In this document: positions 16,558 through 25,601 of the stretch, in pieces | Layout: the number at the start of each line of letters is the position of its first letter | How positions within the stretch are numbered: the stretch's first letter is position 1 | Source of the DNA: Nocardioides marmorisolisilvae | Lineage (GTDB): Bacteria; Actinomycetota; Actinomycetes; Propionibacteriales; Nocardioidaceae | Length of the DNA stretch: 64,000 bases | Direction of reading: 5' to 3' | Assembly: GCF_031656915.1 (NCBI RefSeq) | Contig: NZ_CP134227.1 | Location: forward strand, 1,302,001 to 1,366,000 | Program-made: the position numbers and the translations under genes | The notes under the pieces: model-generated | Database searches by the model: none | Seen by the model: the letters and a program-made list of their open reading frames with translations, nothing else | Told to the model about the DNA's origin: nothing

Positions 16558-17313
16558 TCAGCCAGCCGCGTCGCGGTCGGGTGACAACGGATCACCCACC
16601 GTGCCGCCTTCACCCAAGGGGCCTTGCGCCAACCGCTGCTGCAGGGCAGCGGCCGGAACGCTCAGCTCCGAGCTGGTGCGAAGACCGGCGAGAACGTCGT
16701 CGGGTCTCACGGATGGCGTGCCATGCCGCAGGACCACGTTGAGTATCGCACACGTCGCGTCGTGCGTGGGGCACGCCGAGCCGACCAGCTCCACGATCGC
16801 CGCCCGGACGTCGAACCGACGCAGCCCCTTCTTGGTCATCCGCTCGACCGGGACCTCGTCGGCAGCGAGCAAGGTGGCCACCGCCCGGGCAAGGTCGTCC
16901 GGGTCGACGCCGGGCAGCTCGATGCGCCAGTGCGACCCCTCGAGGCGGTCGGTCAGCGAGCCACCGGCACTGACCACGACCTCGAGGACGTCGAGCCCGT
17001 CGGGCAGCGACTCGTCGAGGTCCGCGTGCAGGGCGGCCGGGTCGACCTCGGTGGCCAGCCCGATCTCGAGGTACTCGGCCTCGCTCGACGCCCCGGTCGG
17101 GGCGGCTCCCGCGTAGGAGATGCGCGGATGGGGGTTGAATCCCGACGAATACGCCATCGGCACCCCGGCCCGGAACACCGCCCGCTCGAAGGCCCGGCTG
17201 AAGTCGCGGTGGCTGGTGAACCGCATCCGGCCACGCTTGGCGTAGCGGATCCGCAGCCGCTGGACCGGCGGGGCCTGCTGCTCGGGCTGATGGCGAGAGT
17301 CGGGAGCGGGCAC
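16558..17313 (-). CDS. TIGR03936-family radical-SAM-linked protein (DUF2344)
   Basis: 251 residues. The N-terminus LRIRYAKRGRMRFTSHRDF, then RAVFRAGVPMAYSSGFNPHP and RISYAGAAPTGASSEAEYLEI, is the DUF2344 signature. It has no SAM-binding cysteines; it partners with a radical SAM protein and in clostridia the two are fused. The partner here is the TIGR03960 gene starting at 21714. FNPHPRIS resembles an RNA-contacting loop, and the genes for RNase E, L21 and L27 lie directly downstream, so RNA modification is a reasonable guess. The chemistry was not known to me. ATG-like start at 17313; GTG choices inside would cut the first strand. Confidence 0.88.
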   Translation of the reverse strand: MPAPDSRHQPEQQAPPVQRLRIRYAKRGRMRFTSHRDFSRAFERAVFRAGVPMAYSSGFNPHPRISYAGAAPTGASSEAEYLEIGLATEVDPAALHADLDESLPDGLDVLEVVVSAGGSLTDRLEGSHWRIELPGVDPDDLARAVATLLAADEVPVERMTKKGLRRFDVRAAIVELVGSACPTHDATCAILNVVLRHGTPSVRPDDVLAGLRTSSELSVPAAALQQRLAQGPLGEGGTVGDPLSPDRDAAG

Positions 17314-17322
17314 AGGGCCAGC

Positions 17323-18507
17323 CTATGTGGCCACCTCCGACCGAAGGGCGCGGACCAGCGGCGACTGGTAGATGGTGCTGACCACGTCGCCGGCGAGCCA
17401 GGTCGTCAAGGCAGCGGCGCGAGCGTCGAGGGCGTCCCGGGCCGCGCGCGGCAACCGCTCGCAGGGCACCACCACGACCGTGCCGTCGGGGTCCTGTCGC
17501 CAGCCGCCGACGATCCGTCCGCCCCACCAGGCAGTGGGCCCGGCATTGCCGTTGCGGTCGAAGACCTTCCCGGCGTGGTCCCCGAGGTAGAAGTCCCGCT
17601 GCTTCCACCCCATCGTGGTCGGGTCCAATGCCGGCAACAACGCTGCCCACGGCTCGACAGGTGCGACCGGGTCGAGGTCCTCGGGCAGGACGTACGCCGG
17701 TCCGAGGGCCGTGCTCACTTCGACGGCACCGTTGTCGGCCAGGGCCCGACGCACGGCAGCCTTGGTGCCGCCCAGCCACCAGACGATGTCGGCCTCGGTG
17801 CCCGGGCCGAACCGATCCAGCCACGCCCGGACCAGTGCCGCGTAGCCGGCGGCCTCGGCCAGGGCCACCCGTGGAGCGCCGAGCCAGTCCTCGGCCAGGG
17901 TCCACCGCGGCCGGGAGAGCCGCCAGTCGCCGGCGTTCTCGCCGCGAACCACGTCGCCCCGGGCGGCCAGGGCGCTCAGCACCCGCGACGCGATCGGGAA
18001 CTCCCCGCCGTAGCTCTTGCCCGGTGAGATCATCAGGCGCCGGTCCAGGCCCGGAACCCGGCCCCGCAGCTCAGCGGTGGTGGCGGGCCCGTCGGCCAGG
18101 ACGACCCGGACCGCGTCGGTCGTGCGAGCCAGCCAGTCATCGCCGCGGGGGGCGATGCCGGCGGCCTCGACCTCCTTGGCGAGCCTGGTCTGCAGCCGGG
18201 TGGCCACGCGCGCTGCCGCACTCCCCCACACCGCGGGCAACAGCTCCCGCGGGAAGGCGAACACCGTGCGCCGCATCGCCAGCTGCTTGACCACGCTGCG
18301 GGCGTCGTACAGCGCGGCATCGACCTGCGCCCGGGTCGCACCGCTGCGCGCGAACGCGGCCAGGTGCACGTTGGCGGGCTCGGTGGCGTGCAGGCAGACG
18401 ACCGCCTCGACCGCCCCTGTCACCGAGGCCACCGGGTCGGCCAGGCCCTGCCGGCGGGCGAGCCTCGCCCGACGCTCGTCGTCGTCGATGAGCCGCATGA
18501 CGCCCAT
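17323..18507 (-). CDS. winged-helix DNA-binding domain protein (HTH_42 type)
   Basis: About 394 residues from ATG 18507 (ATG 18498 and GTG 18522 are also possible). It matches the winged-helix family that includes YcaQ/AlkX-like DNA glycosylases: ARLARRQGLADP at the start, CLHATEPANVHLAAFARSG, YDARSVVKQLAMRRTVFAF (the family R-x-x-x-F strand), then EAAGYAALVRAWLDRFGPGTEADIVWW in two parts, and PALDPTTMGWKQRDFYLG, where the QxQ/D motif of the glycosylase subgroup would be. AlkX relatives unhook interstrand crosslinks or limit alkylation damage. The QxQ motif is not obvious here, so I do not claim glycosylase activity. It is inserted, with the MFS gene, between the two radical-SAM partners. Confidence 0.75.
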   Translation of the reverse strand: MGVMRLIDDDERRARLARRQGLADPVASVTGAVEAVVCLHATEPANVHLAAFARSGATRAQVDAALYDARSVVKQLAMRRTVFAFPRELLPAVWGSAAARVATRLQTRLAKEVEAAGIAPRGDDWLARTTDAVRVVLADGPATTAELRGRVPGLDRRLMISPGKSYGGEFPIASRVLSALAARGDVVRGENAGDWRLSRPRWTLAEDWLGAPRVALAEAAGYAALVRAWLDRFGPGTEADIVWWLGGTKAAVRRALADNGAVEVSTALGPAYVLPEDLDPVAPVEPWAALLPALDPTTMGWKQRDFYLGDHAGKVFDRNGNAGPTAWWGGRIVGGWRQDPDGTVVVVPCERLPRAARDALDARAAALTTWLAGDVVSTIYQSPLVRALRSEVAT

Positions 18508-18542
18508 CCAACCCCACCGCACCGACAGGTCCCGCGGAGTGC

Positions 18543-19766
18543 TTGGATCGACCGGTGCACGAGGAACTGGACCCCGCGCGGGAGACCCGCTGGCAGCGGA
18601 TCCTCGTCGTCGTCGGGATTGTCGTCCTCGCCGTCAACCTGCGTCCCGCAGCGGTCAGCGTCGGCCCCGTGCTCGACGAGCTCAGCCACGGGCTGCACAT
18701 GTCGCCTATCGGTGCCGGCCTGCTCACCGCACTGCCGGTGCTGTCGTTCGCGACCGTCGGTGCGCTCGCCCCCCGGCTGGCCCGCTCCGTCGGCATCCAT
18801 CGGCTGATCCTGCTGGCGCTGGTCTGCGTGACCGCCGGCCTCGCCCTCCGCGCCCAGGTCCACGGGGGAACCCTGTTCCTGGTGCTGTCCTTCCTCGGGC
18901 TATCCGGGATGGCCGCGGCCAACGTGCTGCTCCCGTCGCTGGTCAAGGCGCACTTCCCCGACCGGATCGGGCTGCTCACCGCGGTCTACTCGACTGCGCT
19001 CGCGATCGGGCTCACCGGGGCCTCGGTGCTGACGGTGCCGATCGCGACGTTCCACACCCACGACGTCGACTGGCGCCGAGGCATCTTCGTGTGGGCGATT
19101 CTCGCCGCCGCCGCGGCGATCCCCTGGCTCGGCCTGGTGCGCCACGACCGCGCACCCGCCGACGGAGGTCGACCGATCCGGCTGGCCGCGGTCGCACGAA
19201 CCCGGCTCGGCTGGGTGATGGCGGTGTTCTTCGGCCTGCAGTCCTTGCAGGCCTACTCGGTCTTCGGCTGGGCCGCGCAGGTCTACCGGGACGCAGGCTT
19301 CTCCGCGACCACCGCGGGTCTGCTGCTGGGGGTGATCACCGGCATGAGCATCCCGCTGTCCTACCTGATCCCCAGTGTCGCCGCCCGGATGACGCACCAG
19401 AGCTCCATCGTGGTGCTGCTGATGGCCTGCTACCCGATCGGCTACCTGGGACTGATCCTCGCGCCACACGCGCTTGCCTGGCTGTGGGCGGTGGTGATCG
19501 GGATCGGGCTGTGCACCTTCCCGCTGATCCTCACCCTGATCGGCCTGCGCGCCCGCACGCCCGAGGGCGTTGCCGCGCTGTCCGGCTGGACCCAGTCGGT
19601 GGGCTACCTGATCGCCGTGGTCGGCCCGTTCGGGGTGGGTGCGCTGTACGACGCGACCGGCGGCTGGACGGTCCCCCTCCTGGTGCTGCTGGCCCTGTGC
19701 GTCCCGCAGTTCCTGGTCGGCATGCTGGCCGCCAGACCCGCCTACCTCGAGGACCAGCTCGCCTGA
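18543..19766 (+). CDS. MFS transporter, CynX/NimT-like
   Basis: 407 residues (TTG 18543; GTG 18555 is an alternative). Twelve hydrophobic helices are spread over its length. The first helix ends VVLAVNLRPAAVSVGPVL, the RP-A-x-x-x-x-G-P-L pattern of the CynX/NimT (cyanate and nitroimidazole) subfamily. FATVGALAPRLARSVG is the loop 2-3 motif. These are small-anion or drug transporters of the inner membrane; direction and substrate are unknown. It is divergent from the winged-helix gene with a gap of only 35 bases, so the two probably share a control region. Confidence 0.82.
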   Translation: MDRPVHEELDPARETRWQRILVVVGIVVLAVNLRPAAVSVGPVLDELSHGLHMSPIGAGLLTALPVLSFATVGALAPRLARSVGIHRLILLALVCVTAGLALRAQVHGGTLFLVLSFLGLSGMAAANVLLPSLVKAHFPDRIGLLTAVYSTALAIGLTGASVLTVPIATFHTHDVDWRRGIFVWAILAAAAAIPWLGLVRHDRAPADGGRPIRLAAVARTRLGWVMAVFFGLQSLQAYSVFGWAAQVYRDAGFSATTAGLLLGVITGMSIPLSYLIPSVAARMTHQSSIVVLLMACYPIGYLGLILAPHALAWLWAVVIGIGLCTFPLILTLIGLRARTPEGVAALSGWTQSVGYLIAVVGPFGVGALYDATGGWTVPLLVLLALCVPQFLVGMLAARPAYLEDQLA

Positions 19767-19776
19767 CCTGGGTCGG

Positions 19777-21714
19777 TCAGACGACGCTCAGCGGGAGCAG
19801 CTGTCGTCCTGTCGGGCCGACCTGGATGTCGGTGCCCATCTCGGGGCAGACGCCGCAGTCGTAGCAGGGCGTCCAGCGGCAGTCCTCGACATCGGCCGAC
19901 GTCGGGTCGAGGGCGTCCTCCCAGTCCTCCCACAGCCAGTCCTTGTCGAGGCCGGAGTCGAGGTGGTCCCAGGGCAGCACCTCGTCGTACCCGCGCTCCC
20001 TGGTGGTGAACCAGTCCACATCGACGCCCGTGCCTGCGAGCTCACGCTCGGCGCAGGAGAGCCATCGCTCGTAGGAGAAGTGCTCGCTCCAGCCGTCGAA
20101 GCGCCCGCCGTCGCGCCACACCGCCTCGATCACCCGCCCGACCCGGCGGTCCCCACGCGAGAGCAGCCCCTCCACGATGCCCGGCTTGCCGTCGTGGTAG
20201 CGGAAGCCGATCGCACGACCGAACCGCTTGTCGGCGCGGACCATCTCGCGCAGCTTGCGCAGCCGCTCGTCGGTGGTCTCGGCGTCGAGCTGGGACGCCC
20301 ATTGGAAGGGCGTGTGCGGCTTCGGCACGAACCCGCCGATCGAGACCGTGCAGCGGATGTCGTTGCGCCCGGAGACCTCGCGCCCCTTGGCGATCACCTT
20401 CTTGGCCAGGTCGGCGATCTCCAGGACGTCCTCATCGGTCTCCGTCGGCAGCCCGCACATGAAGTAGAGCTTCACCTGCCGCCAGCCGTTCGAGTACGCC
20501 GCGGCGACGGTGCGGATCAGGTCCTCCTCGGTGACCATCTTGTTGATCACCTTGCGCATCCGCTCCGAGCCGCCCTCAGGGGCGAACGTCAGACCCGAGC
20601 GACGCCCGTTGCGGGAGAACTCGTTGGCGAGCGTGATGTTGAAGGCGTCCACGCGTGTGCTCGGTAGCGAAAGCGACACGTTGGAGCCCTCGTAGCGGTC
20701 GGCCAGACCCTTGGCGACGTCGGCGATCTCAGTGTGGTCCGCGCTGGACAGCGACAGCAGCCCGACCTCCTCGAAGCCGGACTTGCGGATGCCGTTCTCG
20801 ACCATGTCGCCGATGGTGGTGATCGAGCGCTCGCGGACCGGCCGGGTGATCATCCCCGCCTGGCAGAACCGGCAGCCGCGGGTGCAGCCGCGGAAGATCT
20901 CCACGCTGAACCGCTCGTGCACGGTCTCGGCGAGGGGCACCAACGGGTTGCGCGGGAACGGCCACGAGTCCAGATCCATCAAGGTGTGCTTGCGCACCCG
21001 GGCGGGCACACCCGGCACGTTGGGTACGACAGCGGCGAGCGACCCGTCCTCGGCGTACCGGACGTCGTAGAAGCGGGGCACGTAGACCCCGCCGCTGACC
21101 GCGAGCCGCCGAAGCAGCTCGACGCGGCCCCCGGGGGAGCCTTCCAGCTTCCACTCCCGGACCACCTCGGCGATCGCCAGGACGATCTCCTCGCCGTCAC
21201 CGAGCACCGCCGCATCGATGAAGTCCGCGATCGGCTCGGGGTTGAACGCGGCATGTCCGCCGGCAATCACGATGGGGTCGTCGTCGGTGCGGTCGACGGC
21301 GCGGAGCGGGATGCCTGCCAGGTCGAGGGCGGTCAGCAGGTTGGTGTAGCCGAGCTCGGTGGAGAACGAGATGCCGAACACGTCGAACGCCCGCACCGGA
21401 CGGTGCCCATCGACGGTGAACTGCGCGATGCCGTGCTCCCGCATCGTCGCCTCCATGTCCGGCCACACCGCGTACGTGCGCTCGGCCAGGGCGTGCTCGG
21501 ACTCGTTGAGCACCTCGTAGAGGATCTGGACGCCCTGGTTGGGCAGGCCGATCTCGTAGGCGTCGGGGTACATCAGCGCCCAGTGCACATCGACGGAGTC
21601 CCACTCCTTGTGCACGGAATTGAGCTCGCCGCCGACGTACTGGATCGGCTTGGAGACTCCTGGCAGAAGCGGCTCGAGGCGGGAGAAGAGCGACTCGGCA
21701 ACCGTGGCGGACAT
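19777..21714 (-). CDS. TIGR03960-family B12-binding-like radical SAM protein
   Basis: 645 residues. The N-terminal part (about 1-240) resembles a cobalamin-binding domain (MYPDAYEIGLPNQGVQILYE, then VFGISFSTELGYTNLL and AGGHAAFNPEPIADFIDA). The radical SAM domain follows, with the 4Fe-4S cysteines in RGCTRGCRFC (C277, C281, C284). Further motifs are KLYFMCGLPTETDEDV and VSIGGFVPKPHTPFQWA. The C-terminus carries a second Cys cluster, CRWTPCYDCGVC, likely an extra metal or Fe-S site. Such proteins methylate or methylthiolate; this family has no assigned product that I know. Its DUF2344 partner (16558-17313) is displaced by two genes here. ATG 21723 is an alternative start. Confidence 0.9.
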   Translation of the reverse strand: MSATVAESLFSRLEPLLPGVSKPIQYVGGELNSVHKEWDSVDVHWALMYPDAYEIGLPNQGVQILYEVLNESEHALAERTYAVWPDMEATMREHGIAQFTVDGHRPVRAFDVFGISFSTELGYTNLLTALDLAGIPLRAVDRTDDDPIVIAGGHAAFNPEPIADFIDAAVLGDGEEIVLAIAEVVREWKLEGSPGGRVELLRRLAVSGGVYVPRFYDVRYAEDGSLAAVVPNVPGVPARVRKHTLMDLDSWPFPRNPLVPLAETVHERFSVEIFRGCTRGCRFCQAGMITRPVRERSITTIGDMVENGIRKSGFEEVGLLSLSSADHTEIADVAKGLADRYEGSNVSLSLPSTRVDAFNITLANEFSRNGRRSGLTFAPEGGSERMRKVINKMVTEEDLIRTVAAAYSNGWRQVKLYFMCGLPTETDEDVLEIADLAKKVIAKGREVSGRNDIRCTVSIGGFVPKPHTPFQWASQLDAETTDERLRKLREMVRADKRFGRAIGFRYHDGKPGIVEGLLSRGDRRVGRVIEAVWRDGGRFDGWSEHFSYERWLSCAERELAGTGVDVDWFTTRERGYDEVLPWDHLDSGLDKDWLWEDWEDALDPTSADVEDCRWTPCYDCGVCPEMGTDIQVGPTGRQLLPLSVV

Positions 21715-21770
21715 GCGTCCCATCGTAGGCTCGCGGCCGGTCAGCAACGAATCCTCGGCACCGCGCCCGC

Positions 21771-22949
21771 TCAGCGCAGCAGCCGAGTGGAGCGCAGGTG
21801 GATGTTCTGTAACAGGCCGATCGCCATCAGCGAGGCGAACATCGACGACCCGCCGTAGGACACCAGCGGCAGCGGTACGCCGGTGACCGGCATGATGCCC
21901 AGGCACATGCCGATGTTCTGGAACGCCTGGAAGGCGAACCAGCAGGCGATCCCGGCCGCGGCCACCCGGCCGAACATGTCGTCAGCGCGCAGCGAGATCC
22001 GCAGCGCACGCCACAGGAGTACGGCGAACAGCGCGATCAGCACCCCGGCGCCGACCAGACCGAGCTCCTCCCCGGCGACGGTGAAGATGAAGTCGGTGTG
22101 CTGCTCGGGAACGAACCCGGAGCGGGTCTGCGAGCCGTGGAACAGCCCTTGTCCGAACAGGCCACCGTTGCCGATCGCGATCCGGGCCTGGGTGGTGTTG
22201 TACCCGGCGCCGCGCGGGTCGAGCCCCGGGTTGGTGAAGGCCATGAACCGGTCGATCTGGTAGTGCTTGAGCAGGCCCGCCCGCACGACCGCCGCCGCCG
22301 CGGCCACTCCCCCGACCAGCATGACGCCCAGCCATCGGCGCGAGACGCCGGCGACGGCCAGCACACCGAGCACGGTCGCGGTCAGCACCAGCATGGTGCC
22401 CAGGTCGGGCTGCAGCAGGATCAGGACGGCGGGCACCCCGGCGATCGCCAGCATCAGCAGGACCTCGGTGGTGCCCACGACTCCGCGCCGCGACGCCTCC
22501 GTGCGCTCCGCGACGACGAGCGCCATCCCGACCACCACCGCGAGCTTGGCGAACTCCGCCGGCTGCAGAGACATCCCGCCGAGCTCAAGCCACGAGCGGG
22601 ACCCGTTGATCGTCGAGCCCATCACAAGCACGAGCAGCAGTCCCAGGATCGAGCCCACGTAGACCAGTGGCGCGAGGATCCGCACCCACCGGTGGTCCGT
22701 GGCGACCACCACGAGCGCCAGGATCAGCCCGATCGCGACGTTGACCAGCTGCTTCTTCAGGTACTCCGCCGGGTGGCCGCCGGTGAGCGCGGCCTGGTGC
22801 GAGGTGGCCGACCAGACGAGCAGCGACCCGATCACCAGGATCGCCGCCGTCACCAGGGCGAGCGGCCAGTCGATGCCCGCGGCACGGACGCGGGTGCGGA
22901 CCAGGGGCAGCCGCATGGCGCCCGAGCGAGTGGTGGGGACGACGGTCAC
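21771..22949 (-). CDS. rodA: rod-shape peptidoglycan polymerase RodA
   Basis: 392 residues, GTG overlapping the mrdA stop (GTGA). It is a SEDS-family glycosyltransferase that polymerises lipid II for side-wall growth, in a complex with PBP2. About ten transmembrane helices. Conserved blocks: INGSRSWLELGGMSLQPAEFAK (in two parts, near 115-136), LLQPDLGTMLVL with the invariant Asp, and GNGGLFGQGLFHGSQT followed by VPEQHTDFIFTVAGEELG. It ends LPLVSYGGSSMF, the SEDS C-terminal signature. It is the last gene of mreBCD-mrdA-rodA. Confidence 0.95.
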   Translation of the reverse strand: MTVVPTTRSGAMRLPLVRTRVRAAGIDWPLALVTAAILVIGSLLVWSATSHQAALTGGHPAEYLKKQLVNVAIGLILALVVVATDHRWVRILAPLVYVGSILGLLLVLVMGSTINGSRSWLELGGMSLQPAEFAKLAVVVGMALVVAERTEASRRGVVGTTEVLLMLAIAGVPAVLILLQPDLGTMLVLTATVLGVLAVAGVSRRWLGVMLVGGVAAAAAVVRAGLLKHYQIDRFMAFTNPGLDPRGAGYNTTQARIAIGNGGLFGQGLFHGSQTRSGFVPEQHTDFIFTVAGEELGLVGAGVLIALFAVLLWRALRISLRADDMFGRVAAAGIACWFAFQAFQNIGMCLGIMPVTGVPLPLVSYGGSSMFASLMAIGLLQNIHLRSTRLLR

Positions 22950-25087
22950 CGCCGACCTCCCTTCGTCGGCTCGGTGGCGGGCGGCAGGATCGAGCCGTCC
23001 TTGGCGAAGACGGGCAGCCGCGAGGGCAGCAGGGTTCCCGGGATGACGGAGGTGGAGGGCCGGACCTGCTCGCCGTGCACGCCGTACAACGCCTCCCAGA
23101 TCTTGCGGACCGCGGGTCCCGAGGTGCCCGAGCCGGTGCCGGCCTGGGTGACCACCATGACCACGACGTAGTCCTTGGTGTACGTCGCGACGAGCGAGGT
23201 GGACTGCTTGCCCTGGACCTCGGCCGACCCGGTCTTGCCACGGACCTGCACCTTGTCGAGCGGGAAGCCGATGAACTTCCAGGCCAGGGTGCCGGTCTTC
23301 GGGGTACCGAGCAGCGCGTTGTCGACGTACCGGAAGGCGGATGCCTTCGACTTCACGTGACCCTGGACCTTCGGCCTGATGTTCTTGATGAGCCGCCCCG
23401 TCGGGGACACGATCGCCCGGCCCACACGCGGCTCGTAGAGCGTGCCACCGTTGCTGATCGCGGCATAGGCACGCGCCAGCTGCAGCGGGGTCACCATGGT
23501 GTCGCCCTGGCCGATCGCGAAGTTGACCGCGTCGCCCGCGCGGTACTCGTAGCCGTCGACGCAGAACTCGTGCGAGAACAGCCGCATGAACGCGCTGCCC
23601 TTGTTCTCCTTGTCCAGCTTGCAGTAGTAGCCCTTCATCGCCTTCCAGTAGGCGAGCTTCCACTTGCGGTCCGCGATCCGCCCCGAGGCCTCGCCCGGCA
23701 GGTCGATGTCGGTCTTCCGCCCGTAGCCGAACTCCTTGGCGATGTGCACCAGCGGGTCCTTCGCGTGCACGTTGCTCGGGTCCGAGCCGTACTTGCGCCA
23801 GAAGGACAGGCCGACGCGGTAGAAGAACGTGTCACAGGAGACCTGCAGCGCCTTGGCGAAGTCGATCATCCCGTAGGACTCGGACTCGTAGTTCTTGAAC
23901 CAGCGGTTGCCGACCTGCAGCCCCGACGAGCAGTCCAGCCGACTCGACGGGCCGAAGCCGTTGTTGAACGCGCCGACGGTCATCTCCGGCTTCCAGGTCG
24001 AACCCGGCGCGTACTGGCCCTGGGTGGCCCGGAACAGCAGCGGGTTGTCGGCCTTGGGCGAGTAGAGCCGCTTGAGCTGCTTGCTCGAGATGCCGTCGAC
24101 CCACACCGAGGGGTCGTACGTCGGCTGGCTCGCCATCGCGACGATCCTGCCGTTGCGCGCGTCCATCACGACCACGCTGCCGCTGTCGGCCTTGTAGTTC
24201 ATGTGCGTGACCGGGTCGTAGGTGTGCCGAGCCGTCCTGATGGTCTGGGCGAGCTGATGCTCCACCACCGACTGCAGGTGCGCGTCGATCGAGGTGACCA
24301 GGGTGTCGCCAGGGGTCGCCTGCACCTCGCCACTGTCGCCGAGCACCCGGCCCATCGAGTCGACCGTGACCCGCTTGTACCCCGGCTTGCCGCGCAGGTA
24401 CTTGTCATAGCTCTGCTCGACCCCGGCCCGGCCGACCACCGAGGCGCCGTTGACCGAGGTGTCGTGGTGCTTGCGGGCCTCGGCGAGCTCACCCTTGGTG
24501 ATCGGGCTCAGGTAGCCGAGGAGGTGTGCGGCGTTCACGCCGTACGGCGCCGGATAGGCACGCACGCTCTGCTGCTGGGCGAGGACGCCCGGGTAGTCCT
24601 CGGACCGCTCGAGGATCCGCACCGCGTCGGCCTGCGCCACGTCGGTGGCGACCGGCACGGGCTGGTAGGGCGACCCGTTCCAGCACGAGCCCGCCGTTGC
24701 GCCGGGCTGGCCACACACCAGCGTCCGTGCCTTGACCTGTGAGTACTTCTCCCCCACCGCGCGCGCCACCCGGTGCAGCAGCTTCTTCTGGTCCACGGCA
24801 TCGAGCTTGTCGAGCATCGTCCGGTCGACGCTGACCACCCAGCTGGGGCGGTTGGCGACCAGCGGTCGGCCCTGGTCGTCGACGATCAGCCCACGCGGCG
24901 GCTGGACCACCAGCTCGCGCACCGACTGCTGGACCGCCTGGGCCTGGTAGCCCTCGCCGCTGAGCACCTGGATGTACCAGAGCCGCGCGAAGAGGGTGAC
25001 GAACAGCGAGACGACCAGGGCACGGACGACGAACAGGCGGAGCCGGCTCTTCTGCGTCGGCGACGGTCGGATCAGCACGGCGGCCAT
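22946..25087 (-). CDS. mrdA: penicillin-binding protein 2 (transpeptidase)
   Basis: 713 residues. One N-terminal membrane anchor (about 18-42), a pedestal/dimerisation region with RGLIVDDQGRPLVANRP, then the transpeptidase domain. Active-site motifs: SxxK is STWK (S363, K366), SxN is SCD (S417), and KTG is in GKTGSAEV near residue 627. SCD in place of SxN is also seen in other PBP2s. It cross-links wall strands made by RodA during elongation and is the target of beta-lactams such as mecillinam. The gene starts 1 base after the mreD stop and overlaps rodA. Confidence 0.95.
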   Translation of the reverse strand: MAAVLIRPSPTQKSRLRLFVVRALVVSLFVTLFARLWYIQVLSGEGYQAQAVQQSVRELVVQPPRGLIVDDQGRPLVANRPSWVVSVDRTMLDKLDAVDQKKLLHRVARAVGEKYSQVKARTLVCGQPGATAGSCWNGSPYQPVPVATDVAQADAVRILERSEDYPGVLAQQQSVRAYPAPYGVNAAHLLGYLSPITKGELAEARKHHDTSVNGASVVGRAGVEQSYDKYLRGKPGYKRVTVDSMGRVLGDSGEVQATPGDTLVTSIDAHLQSVVEHQLAQTIRTARHTYDPVTHMNYKADSGSVVVMDARNGRIVAMASQPTYDPSVWVDGISSKQLKRLYSPKADNPLLFRATQGQYAPGSTWKPEMTVGAFNNGFGPSSRLDCSSGLQVGNRWFKNYESESYGMIDFAKALQVSCDTFFYRVGLSFWRKYGSDPSNVHAKDPLVHIAKEFGYGRKTDIDLPGEASGRIADRKWKLAYWKAMKGYYCKLDKENKGSAFMRLFSHEFCVDGYEYRAGDAVNFAIGQGDTMVTPLQLARAYAAISNGGTLYEPRVGRAIVSPTGRLIKNIRPKVQGHVKSKASAFRYVDNALLGTPKTGTLAWKFIGFPLDKVQVRGKTGSAEVQGKQSTSLVATYTKDYVVVMVVTQAGTGSGTSGPAVRKIWEALYGVHGEQVRPSTSVIPGTLLPSRLPVFAKDGSILPPATEPTKGGRR

Positions 25088-25088
25088 G

Positions 25089-25601
25089 TCAGTAGGCGAC
25101 CCTCGCGGGTCGGAGCCGGCGCAGCAGCGCGGTCATCGGTGGCAGCAGCACTGCGGCGACCAGGACGTCCCACACAACGCCGATCACGATCACCTGCAGC
25201 ATCTGCCCGGCGGCCAGCCCGTCGTCGCCGAGCACGACGCCGGACAGCGCGAAGATCGACGACGCGACGAACGAGCAGCCGGCCACCGCGAGCAGCGCCG
25301 CCGGGACCGAGTTGCGGGCGTCCAGCCGCACGCGGCCGGCGAGATATCCGGCGACGACCAGGGCCAGCGCCCAGCGCCCGGCGACGTGGTCGGCCGGTGG
25401 AGCGAGATCGAGGACCAGCCCCGCGACGAAGCCGAGCGTGGCGGCGTAGTGCGGTCCACGCACGAAGCCGGCCGCCACCACCAGCAACAGTGCGAGGTCG
25501 GGGACGACGCCATCGACGGAGACGTAGCGCAGCACCGCCACCTGCAGCACCACGGCGACCAACACCAGCACTACCACGGCGCCGTTGCGCAGCGAGTTCA
25601 T
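25089..25601 (-). CDS. mreD: rod-shape-determining protein MreD
   Basis: 170 residues, with five hydrophobic helices. It starts MNSLRNGAVVVLVLVAVVLQ, then PDLALLLVVAAGFVRGPHYA and LGFVAGLVLDLAPPADHVAGR, the MreD pattern of an Asp before a Pro-rich loop. It is an integral membrane member of the elongasome that links MreC to PBP2/RodA. ATG overlaps the mreC stop (ATGA). Sequence is weakly conserved across bacteria; the operon position settles the call. Confidence 0.92.
   Translation of the reverse strand: MNSLRNGAVVVLVLVAVVLQVAVLRYVSVDGVVPDLALLLVVAAGFVRGPHYAATLGFVAGLVLDLAPPADHVAGRWALALVVAGYLAGRVRLDARNSVPAALLAVAGCSFVASSIFALSGVVLGDDGLAAGQMLQVIVIGVVWDVLVAAVLLPPMTALLRRLRPARVAY

Noticed and set aside
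17323-18507. Calling the winged-helix protein a DNA glycosylase (AlkX/YcaQ)
   Set aside because: The QxQ/QxD catalytic motif is not evident, so only the fold family is claimed.
22950-23663. N-terminal extension of rodA into mrdA
   Set aside because: The added part is an out-of-frame reading of the PBP2 transpeptidase domain; the GTGA overlap gives a proper RodA start.
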